Below, piece by piece: positions 34,588 through 43,244 of a DNA stretch of 64,000 nt (position 1 is the first letter of the stretch; each line of letters starts with the position of its first letter). The DNA comes from Cordilura impudica. Taxonomy: Eukaryota; Arthropoda; Insecta; Diptera; Scathophagidae. The notes under the pieces were generated by a model. It did not search any database. It worked only from the letters and a program-made list of their open reading frames with translations, and was not told the origin of the DNA. The DNA is taken from the NCBI GenBank assembly GCA_963682025.1, contig CAVMKG010000141.1, forward strand, positions 118,501 to 182,500, given 5' to 3'. The translations under genes and the position numbers were made by a program.

Positions 34588-35450
34588 TCCATTTTTCAGT
34601 CTCAATTTTTCATTTTAAATTTTTCATTTTCCAATTTTCATTTTCCATTTTTCAATTTTCATTTTTCATATTACATTTTTCATTTTTCATGTTTCAATTT
34701 TCAATTTTCATATTCCATTTTTCATTTTTCATTTTTCAATTTCCATTTTCCATTTTTCAATTTCCATTTTCCATTTTTCAATTTTCAATTTTTAATTTCC
34801 ATTTTTCATTTTTAAATTTTCATTTTCCATTTTTCATTTTTAATTTTTCAATTTTCATTTTCCATTTTTCATTATTAATTTTTCAGTATTCATTTTCCAT
34901 TTTTCAGTTTCCATTTTTCATTTTCCATTTCTCATTTTTCATTTTCCAATTTTCATTTTCCATTTTTCATTTTTCAATTTTCATTTTCCATTTTTCATAT
35001 TACATTTTTCACTTTTCATGTTTCAATTTTCAATTTTCATTTTCCATTTTTCATTTTTCAATTTTCATTTTCCATTTTTCAATTTCTCATTTTCCATTTT
35101 TCAATTTTCATTTTTCAATTTTCATTTTCATTTTCCATTTCCCATTTTTCAATTTTCATTTTCCATTTTTCATTTTTCAATTTTCATTTTCCATTTTTCA
35201 GTTTTCATTTTCCATTTTCCACTTTTCAATTTTCATTTTCCATTTGGCGTTATCCATTTTTCATTTGTCAGTTTTCATTTTCCATTTTTCATTTTTCAAT
35301 TTTCATTTTCCATTTTTCTACTTTCATTTTCCATTTTTCATTTTCATTTCCCAATTTCCATTTTTCAATTTCATTTTCCATTTTTCAATTTTCTTTTTCC
35401 ATTTTTCATTTTCCATTTTTCATTTTGCAATTTTAATTTTTCTTTCATAT
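34326..35450. repeat. Degenerate TTTTTCAATTTTCATTTTCC array
   Basis: Blocks such as CATTTTTCAATTTTCATTTT and CCATTTTTCATTTTTC recur for 1.1 kb. Two long plus-strand open frames in it (34689-35513, 35018-35479) are strings of Phe, Ser, Ile and His caused by the repeat and are not genes. Confidence 0.95.
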
Positions 35451-35962
35451 ATGCGACTTTTTTTATTATATCGTCATAACGATAAAAAATATGTGGCAAT
35501 ACTGCTAACATAGCCCATGGTAGTTGTGTTTCTTGGTATGATTGCATAATTTTTTTTGGCTTTTTTTGAACTGTGAATGTTGTTGTACAACTATTATGTT
35601 CAACCACATAAATATTACAACAAACAATCTGGGTCTTATGTTTTTTTTTAGAGGTATCTACATATTTTTGCTCGTATCTAAGCATAGTGATGCCCGATTT
35701 AGCTCATTTTAAATATCAACCTGGTGGGAATAATGGCAAATAATAGTATTGTAACCTTACCCAGTAAAATGTTTTTTTTTTTGTGAATGAGCGTGATTTC
35801 AACAGACAGACGGACAGACGGACATCGCTATATCGACTCGAGCTGTGATAAGGATCAAGAATACACATACTTTATGGGGTCGGAAATTAGTTTTTCGATG
35901 CGTTACAAACGGAATGACAAACATATATATACCCTCTGCCACTGACATGTGAAAGGTATAAA
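35440..35962 (-). mobile_element. DINE-D (INE-1-like) element
   Basis: On the minus strand it starts TTTATACCTTTCACATGTCAGT then GGCAGAGGGTATATATATGT, followed by CCCCATAAAGTATGTGTATT, CTTGATCCTTATCACAGCTC and GATGTCCGTCTGTCCGTCTG. This is the conserved DINE-1/INE-1 head. Its other end has the hairpin TATCGT-TATG-ACGATA near 35468-35484. Copies at 48652-49055 and 60310-60770 share the same body (GTTGAACATAAT, TACAACAACATTC). Confidence 0.82.
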
Positions 35963-36248
35963 AATATCAAAAACCTTAATCTAAATGGTTTTTAAACAAA
36001 CAATAAATTTTTACAGACATACAATTTTTCTTCATACAGAAAAAAAAGTTTGCAACAGAAAAAAATTTTTTTTGACAGAAAAAGTATTTTTTCCAGACAA
36101 AAAAAATTAATAATTTTTACAGATATAAAAAATTTTTTACAGATAAAATAAAATTTTTTACAGATAAAAAAATTTTTTTACAGATAAAAAAAATTTTTTA
36201 TAGATAAAAAAAAATTTTTTTAGATAAAAAGCGAAAATCAAAAAAAAA
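35963..36248. repeat. ACAGATAAAAAAATTTTTT tandem repeat, ~20-bp unit
   Basis: ACAGA followed by an A run and a T run recurs about eight to ten times between 36010 and 36235. It sits between a DINE-D 5' end and a DINE-A fragment. Confidence 0.75.
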
Positions 36249-36395
36249 GTAAATAAATATAGCTGGTCTAGACCGACTGTGCGATACCCTATACCGTGCA
36301 TAAATCAAAGCCTAAATGAATTTTTATTAATTTGTTTGCCTGCAGATCAAAAAAAAAGGTCATGTGTTCGGATGATATCTTTTTAGGGTGACAGC
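36249..36395 (-). mobile_element. DINE-A 3' fragment
   Basis: GTAAATAAATATAGCTGGTC, TAGACCGACTGTGCGATACC and CTATACCGTGCATAA, then CTGCAGATC and GGATGATATCTTTT follow the order of the copy at 49058, with divergence. Confidence 0.65.
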
Positions 36396-37130
36396 CATTT
36401 TTTTTTGAATTTCGAGACGTCGGATTAAAACTTTAGTGCGCAAAATTTTAGCTAAATCGGACAATGCTTTCTGGACGCGCATTTAGTTCAAAGTTCAAAT
36501 ATGAATTTATATGTAAAAATTTTCAAAAAAAAAATCAATTTTCACAAAAAAATTTATATTAATAATTGAGTTTCAATCAAATTATTAAATAAATCATAAT
36601 CTAGAGTAAATTATCTTTCTAATAAAATAACAGAATCCATTAGCGGCTCAAAAACAGCCAAGTTATATCAACTTCCCCAAGCAATAAAAGACCACTTAAT
36701 TAAGAAAATCAAGCTTACATTTTTAAAGACATTGAAATAATTTACAACAACAACATTTTTGCATTCTCCTGATCCCAAAATGATCTTATATAAAGTAGTC
36801 TGCATCTCGTCTGTTGTTATGCCGTTCTAAATTAATGGCAAAATGGTACGTATTTTTTAGCGCTTTCTTAAAATCTCCAATTTTACTTTTTAAAAATTTT
36901 GTTCAAAAAATATACAAAACTCAAAGATTGGACTTTAAGGTCTTATTAACAAAATATATGTGATTAAAAGTGCCAAACATTGTAGGTATACTGGGCAGCG
37001 TTTTTCTTTCAGCGGATTTGAAGAAAAATATGATTTTTCATACTTTTTAAACTTGTCACCCCTGAGATAAATCTACAATCATTTTGGTGTGTTACAACTC
37101 ATATAGTAAAAAAGGCAAGACGGAAATATT
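36396..37130. other. No gene recognised
   Basis: AT-rich. No coding pattern, terminal repeat or tandem repeat was identified. Confidence 0.45.
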
Positions 37131-37528
37131 TGTAAGAGCTTGATTTGCAATATTTATTTCATAATGGCGTAAACACAAAAGTGGTAAGTAAAGATATTTA
37201 TACACAAAGTTTTAGTGAAACCCATTTAAAAATTAAAATGCGTTTAACAAACACTAAAAGCGTATATCGAATTTTAAAAAAAGTGGGCGTGGCCGATAAA
37301 AATATATGATGACCTTGCGTGGGATATGAGAATCACGTGCGAAATCCGTTACAAAATTTTAAAAAAGACGGGTGTAAATGTAAGCGTGGCCATTAAAAAG
37401 CATATGATGAACTTTCCTTGAGTACAGAGATCGTGTGTACCAAATTTCAGAGAAATCCATTGAAAAATTAAAACTCGTATAGCGAACAAACAAATAAACA
37501 CACAAAACAAACAAATAAACAGAAAATG

Positions 37529-37562
<34 letters not shown>
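37131..37562 (-). repeat. Tandemly repeated ~160-bp units ending in (TA)n
   Basis: Units containing GTGGGCGTGGCCGATAAAAA, CATATGATGA-like, CGTG-x-ACCAAATTTCAGAGAAA and CCATTGAAAAATTAAAA recur two to three times with divergence (37165-37480). The block ends CAAACAAACAAATAAACAGAAA then a TA run at about 37533-37563. On the minus strand this resembles the 5' region of non-autonomous Helitrons in insects (TATATATATAAAATT start). The exact 5' end is not fixed. Confidence 0.5.
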
Positions 37563-37565
<3 letters not shown>

Positions 37566-37915
37566 CTAGGCGACGTCTTGTGACTGATGTTTTGTTCTAC
37601 CGTTTTATCCTCAGTTTAACAGAACGTGTATTATTTGAAAGGTATTTCATTTTAGTCGATTGGCAGATGTACAGATTTTTAAATTTTTGCCTTTATTTTG
37701 AGTAATTTGCTTTTAAAGTTGCTGCTAACATATACATAAAACTTTACAATGCTATGTGTGTGTTTATTAAATTTGTTAATTTGTTTGTGAGTGTGTTTTC
37801 TTCATTCACAATAATAATAAACCAAAAAAGTGTTGGTTTGTGAATTGGCTAAGCTGAAAAAATATGTTGCCTAGAATTTGCATTCGAATTTCGAGCGCTG
37901 GAATCTGCTAGTGAT
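37563..37915 (+). mobile_element. Helitron-like non-autonomous element, copy 2
   Basis: It is homologous to the reverse complement of 21220-21612. The 3' end has the hairpin GCATTCGAATTTCGAGCGC, then TGGAATCTGCTAG followed by T. CTAG-T after a hairpin is the Helitron 3' signature. Confidence 0.65.
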
Positions 37916-38134
37916 AATAATTATTTTAGTATGCACACAACGAACTTTTATATAAAAAATTCTGCCAACCAAATTTTCATTAAATACACTAATTTTTTTC
38001 ATAAAATTAAATTTCATGGAAAGCATATGTTTATAAAAAACTGCAATTTGTTTAAAAAATTTATGAAAAATATTATTTGGCGAAACTTTTCTTAGATATT
38101 AAAAATTTTTTCATAACCGATTTAAAAAGATATT

Positions 38135-38240
38135 TATACCCTATACCACTAAGTGGTCAGGTTATAATGACTTTGTGCTGATATTTGTAACTTCCAAAAT
38201 TATTTGACTTAGACCCATCTTTTATTATAGCTATTTTATT
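38135..38240 (+). mobile_element. DINE-A 5' fragment
   Basis: TTTATACCCTATACCACTAA, GTGGTCAGGTTATAATGACT, TTGTGCTGATATTTGTAAC and TTTGACTTAGACCCATCTTT match the 5' 100 bp of the copy at 7753. Confidence 0.75.
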
Positions 38241-38844
38241 TAAAAATGGTTCATAAATTTCAGAGAAATTTTTTTAAAAAACATTGAAAAATATTTTTAT
38301 TTTATAATAAACTTTTATTATTTATTTCTCACATTATTATAAGTAAAAAAAAAAATGTTCATGAAATTTATGAATCTTTTCATTAAAAACTTTTTTTAAT
38401 TTAATGAAAGTTTCAATGACTGATTTTTATGAAAGAATTGTCATCAATAACTTAATGAAATATATTTACTAGAAATTTTCATTCATATTTAGAAACGAAA
38501 AAGTTCATCTTCTATATATTAATACGTGAAGATAAACTTTTAGTTCCCTTTTTAAGCAATATGCGGGCACGGAGGAGTGTGAAAATTGGCATAGGTATGA
38601 TAAAAATTATGTTTAATCTGTCTTAAAAATATACTAAATTAAATAAAACAAAAAATATTTATAATAATTCGTTACATCCTGTTAATGCGAATGATTTAAA
38701 TTTTATATCACACGCCCTGTTTTGAATTGTGAATTGCTAAAATTGTTTAGCATGCCTTTAGGCTCATTTAAATATTAATAAATTTTTATATATATATATA
38801 GATTAAAAAAACATTGAAAAAAAAATGAATGAAAAATAATATTT

Positions 38845-38885
38845 CCTAGAACTTGCACTCGAATTTCGAGTGCTGGGCTATGCAA
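38845..38885 (+). mobile_element. Helitron-like 3' hairpin, third relative
   Basis: TTTCCTAGAACTTGCACTCG is followed by the perfect hairpin GCACTCGAA-T-TTCGAGTGC and TGGGCTATGCAAG-T. It resembles the 3' ends at 21240 and 37915. The preceding 300 bp are not obviously shared. Confidence 0.5.
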
Positions 38886-39319
38886 GTAATAATTAATAAC
38901 AAAATATTTTTTCTAGCTTTTGACGACATACTTTATAGTATTTAAAAAAATTTCATTGATTTTAAAAAAAATTTAATTTAATGAAAATAATTTTTTCAAT
39001 TTACATACAAAGAAATTTTATTAAAAAATTTATGCAGTCGAAGTTGCATTGAATAAAAAAAATATTTTATAAATAGTTAATGAAAAATAATTGGTAGATA
39101 AAAACCATAAAATTTTAAATGAGAATATAATATACTAGCCGGACCCGGCAAACGTTGTCGTCAATGAATTTTTTATTTTAGTTAGAATCTGTATATACCT
39201 ATATAAAACAACGTTTGCGCATTTGTTAATATTAATTGAAATCTGTTAAAGAAAAACCATGTTTTTTTATGAAAATGAAAAAAAATATTTATTGTGACAT
39301 ATAAGAATGACCAATATAT

Positions 39320-40545
39320 TTCTATTATTGTAATGCTAAAGAGTGAACAATATTTTTAGTTTCATTATTCTCACAGTAAATGAATAAATTTTCTGGCTTT
39401 CCGACACGGGAACATGCCACATATGATTGTTCGTGGGAAAAACAACTGTTTTCGAGGTCCAAACCAGATATTTGCATGATTATCCTTGAGATTTATTAGT
39501 GATCATGGCAAAGCCCAATCTGTTCGGAAATTGCAATCTTTTGAATGTTATCGGTGTGTCGGTAGGAATCATAGGAATTCTTGGCAGCAAGACATGTTCT
39601 CCTTTAAATTTGCCGTTGAGAATTGTGGCATCAATAACATTTGGTAATATTCTCTCAACAATTAACCTGGTTCCATTACATAGTCTCGGAGCGTTGAGGT
39701 TACGTAGCAAAATTATTGGAGAATCAAGTTTTAATTTTAATAAATGTGGCGGTAGACCGGGCACATCAAGTGAATTCAAAAATTCAATTGGATAATTGAC
39801 TGCTTCATTTTTTCAACAACGCTATCCAGAGATTTCAAAGAAAACATTTCAAAATCAATCATGTCCTGAATAACAACATTAATATTATCGTCATCGACAT
39901 TCACATTTTTTGCGAGGAAAATAGCTCTTTCACTTAAGCAATCATGGTTACGGTATTGATTTTGAATGTCGGGGAATACGTTTTCAATTAATTCGTCGTT
40001 TGACGATATAAATTGACAAAAATCTTGTGGATATTTTAATAGTTTGACTGGTTGGGTTAATATTGATTTTACCATTACCAAGATCAAGTAGTTGTTTTAA
40101 AATTGGTCAGCCATTGGGCCACTTTGTAATCGTACTCGCATGTTTGTTCTTAATTTTATAGTTTGAACGCTACTCCATAATGATGATGATTTTCAGCAGG
40201 CATTTATTTCGTCAGTATAGGTTGATTTTGGTATCCACCACCAAAAAGTCTTTCATTGCCTTTCAAATCTTTTAAAGTTCTATGTAATCTTCTTAGAAAA
40301 GTTTGTGAGCCATGGTACATTCATTCCAAATAATAATATTGCATTTTTGCAGAAATTTTGCCATTCCGGAATGTTTTTTGATATTACATGCGGCATTCTC
40401 ATTTGTTTGTACGTTTAACGGTGATTTGAGTGCTGAATGAGCTGTACGACCACCATGCAATAAGGTTGCGGCTATTCCGGACGAAGCAAAGGCCAATGCA
40501 ATATTTCCTTCCTTTTTGGTTAGAATATTTATATATAAAAACGTT
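39320..40545 (-). pseudogene. Helitron Pif1-like helicase, C-terminal half, decayed
   Basis: The protein of an intact Helitron joins a rolling-circle Rep nuclease to a Pif1-type DNA helicase. Here only helicase parts remain: ALAFASSGIAATLLHGGRTA, then NIIIWNECTMAHKL, LPPHLLKLKLDSPIILLRNL, NAPRLCNGTRLIV, TPITFKRLQFPNRLGFAMIT, NKSQG and, across a frameshift, SYVACSRVGKPENLFIYCEN. The Walker A (GKT) region is missing because homology stops before it, near 40545. Walker B reads WNEC instead of WDEC, so the Mg/ATP-binding Asp is lost. Frame changes occur near 39480, 39776 and 40290. The order on the minus strand agrees with the terminal hairpin at 39137. Confidence 0.9.
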
Positions 40546-40975
40546 TGTGAATTTTGTAACTTATAAAATTTGTATAAATTTGACAACTCATTATTTTTCG
40601 AATGACAGCGCCATCTACCGGGTCCAATAAAAAAATGTTTGGCATCGTCTAACATACATATATGTACATTCTTAGTTTCATTAAAATCGCACCGTAAATA
40701 AGAATATTCAAAATAACTTTACCCCAGCGCCACCTATCGGGTCCATTTACACATGCAAAAATTTCTTATGACGAAACATACATACATTCTGAACTGCAGT
40801 CAAATCTCGCTGAGAATTTTGTTTATAACTTGACCCCAACGCCAGCTATAGGGTTAGAACTAAAAAAGAACACAGAAGAGCTCGAACCGAACCTATGGTG
40901 CAAATCTTACCTCGACAGCTCTTATGGTTCCGGAGATCATTCATTACAAACAAATGCACCAACGTTTTTATATAT

Positions 40976-41222
40976 CTGTGGTCACAAGCAATAACCGCCT
41001 AACTCAAAAAACATGCTTTTGAGAAAAATAGCTTTTTATATAAATGCAATGGGGCTTCATTACGACTTAGGTCAGTATGTTTTCATTAATAACTTTTTAA
41101 TAAAAAGTGTTGGAGAAATGGGGATTTCACGTAAATATAAAGCGTTTATAGTAGAATATGACAGCATACATAACTCAGATCGTTCTTAAGTCGACTTAGG
41201 CGGTTATCGCTTGTGACCGCAG
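40976..41222. mobile_element. MITE with CTGTGGTC TIRs, monomeric copy, ATAT target duplication
   Basis: CTGTGGTCACAAGCAATAAC at the left and the reverse complement CTGCGGTCACAAGCGATAAC at the right are near-perfect inverted repeats running on into CGCCTAA. ATAT flanks both sides (40972-40975, 41223-41226). The interior matches one unit of the dimeric copy at 26579-27004 in the opposite orientation. It sits within the first ten bases of the Helitron 5' end. Confidence 0.9.
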
Positions 41223-41231
41223 ATATATAGA

Positions 41232-42952
41232 TTTTACTGCAAATAAGTTCCGTCTTTTTTTAAACATTTTGAATCCTAACACTGTATGCGCCAGAATCTG
41301 AAAGAATACGAAGGGCATGGGACTCAGTATCAGCGAACATCAACAAATACATGTATTGTACATTATTCTTGTTTTCACTAACACAATGATAAAGTAAAAA
41401 TTAGCTGTCAAGACTCCTTATATATTGTGGATATCTGATTGCCATAAAAGTAATTTCTTTAGGCCATTTCCTTAATATTCTTTTCAACGCTTCTAAGTCA
41501 GTCTCTCAAGAATGACTACAGGAAATATCTCTGGTAATTTAAAGTTACAGGCAATGTTTCCAAAAACTCCTCTATTGGTTTAATTGAAAATTTAGTAAAT
41601 TGTGAACATCTTAAAAGTACTTTTTAAATTACCTAACAAGCAGTCCAAACTTCAGAATACCAATACCAATCTAAAATACATTTATACTGTTTTTATTTGG
41701 TTACTTGTTTTTTTTTTAGTTTTTGTGTTTTTTTTTTCTTCTTCTTCTTTTGGTACGGCTCTTTTCATAATTCTTATTCGTTTTTTTTTATTTTTTTTTT
41801 TAAGTTTTATTTAAAGCCTCATATTTGTTATTCAATGTTATTAAGGTCATAAAATTTGTAATAGTAGGTGTGAATTATCTCTTGTGTTGTATCTGCTATT
41901 TAAAACAAAAGTGTCAGATATCTCAAGAACTTATGGTAAAAGGGATTTTTTTTTTTTTTTGAAAAGACAAAAAATTTATATATAGAAATCAAAAAATAGC
42001 ACCCACATGTTGTTACAATAATTGGCATAAACAAAAGAGGATTAATTATAAGTTTAATAAAAAAAAAAAATAAGATTTCAAAACGGAAATACTTTAAGAA
42101 AGATTGACAAGCTAAACGAAAGAAATTGGAATCATGTGTCAATTTAAATAAAACGATAAAAATGAAGGTAAGCTTCTATGAAATACAAGTGGTTGCAAAA
42201 GCAACAAGTCAAATATGTTGAAAGAATAATATAAAATATTCAATAGAATTAAACCTGAAGGTTAAGATATTATAAAAAAATCAAATAGAAGGGAAGAATT
42301 TTATAAAAAAAATATTTAATTTGGTATGCAAGAAAGAAATTAATTTGAAAGTTAAAAGCTGGTTAAAAGGTGTCCTCAGCAAATCTTTAACTTAGATATG
42401 TCAGTATAGTGGTGGCCGATATTGTGCTTTGTTATAAAAAAAATATTTTTGAGGAAACTTCAGCTTGAGGTTGGAATAGTATCACAAATTCAACTATCAT
42501 ATGTGTTAATTGCTATCTAAAAAAAAATTAGACATTATAATGATATAGAGTGACATTCGGAGTAAAATCCCACCAGGAATTAGGATAGCACCACATTTTC
42601 TGTTTAAATTATAAGTCAACACTCAGCCAAAATGCAGTAAATTGTTTTGATCTTAGGAAAATAGGTTATGGGTAGGAGAAAAGAAAGTGCAGTGTTTGTG
42701 TGTATTATGCTTAAATTTTATCATATTGTAACTGTCAGGAGAGACTTGTGTAGGGAGTTTATTTTACACGTGGCTAGTTGGACTGATATAGGAATCTTTT
42801 TTTTAATACGTATTGCGGTCAATTGGATAATATAGTACAAACGTATGTGATCTACTAGGCGAGCGGGTTAGATGAACTGGAATTGTGACACTTGGAATGA
42901 GTTTGCTATTCTCTGCTATTCTCTGCATGTTTCTGGAACGCAAACGGCTTAA
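41232..42952. other. No gene recognised
   Basis: AT-rich. The open frames at 41602-41814 and 41900-42142 are Phe/Lys-rich and show no domain. TTCTCTGCTATTCTCTGC is directly repeated near 42909. Confidence 0.45.
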
Positions 42953-43243
42953 GGCCTAGTTACCCACACGTTGTTAAGATGTAACTGTATCGTATCGTTA
43001 CGTTGGCATTTAGTCCAATTATAGAACGTAAAAAACGTACCAGCATGTTGCTGTGTAAAATTAACCATACTTTATCAGCTGTTCACAAATGTCACGTACA
43101 AATGTAGCAAAAATCTAAAATCAACAGAAGCTAACGAAACGATACGTTTAGCTTAAGTTGAGTAAGCACTTGTTTGCGTTTTTCATAAGATAGGTTGAAT
43201 CAGCTGATTCGCGCCGATACCGTTACGCGTGGGTAACTAGGCC
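42953..43243. mobile_element. Non-autonomous TIR element (291 bp)
   Basis: GGCCTAGTTACCCACACGT at 42953-42971 and its inverted partner at 43225-43243 (GGCCTAGTTACCCACGCGT in reverse complement) match at 18 of 19 positions. It has no open frame. Flanks are TTAA and TTTA, so the target duplication is uncertain. Superfamily not assigned. It lies directly before the jockey copy. Confidence 0.78.
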
Positions 43244-43244
43244 T

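Larger units (their letters stand above)
39135..41231 (-). mobile_element. Helitron, internally deleted, both termini kept, carrying a MITE
   Basis: On the minus strand the 5' end is TC followed by TATATAT at 41231, preceded by A. The 3' end is the GC-rich hairpin GCCGG-GT-CCGGC at 39137-39148 running into CTAG (39138-39135), followed by T. Insertion between A and T, a TC start and a hairpin-CTAG end are the defining Helitron features. Coding remains are limited to the helicase C-terminal half. Upstream of it (40600-40870) three diverged ~116-bp repeats contain GCGCCATCTACCGGGTCC. Without the MITE the element is about 1.85 kb, far below the >5 kb of autonomous Helitrons. No Rep (HUH) domain was found. 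Confidence 0.82.

Noticed and set aside
34689..35513. 274-codon and 153-codon open frames rich in Phe, Ser, Ile and His
   Set aside because: They are translations of the TTTTCATTTTCC array, which has few stops in these frames; there is no domain or codon structure.
42953..43243. piggyBac-type TTAA target for the GGCCTAGTTACCC element
   Set aside because: Only the left flank is TTAA; the right flank is TTTA, and the TIR does not begin with the CCC/CCY typical of that group.
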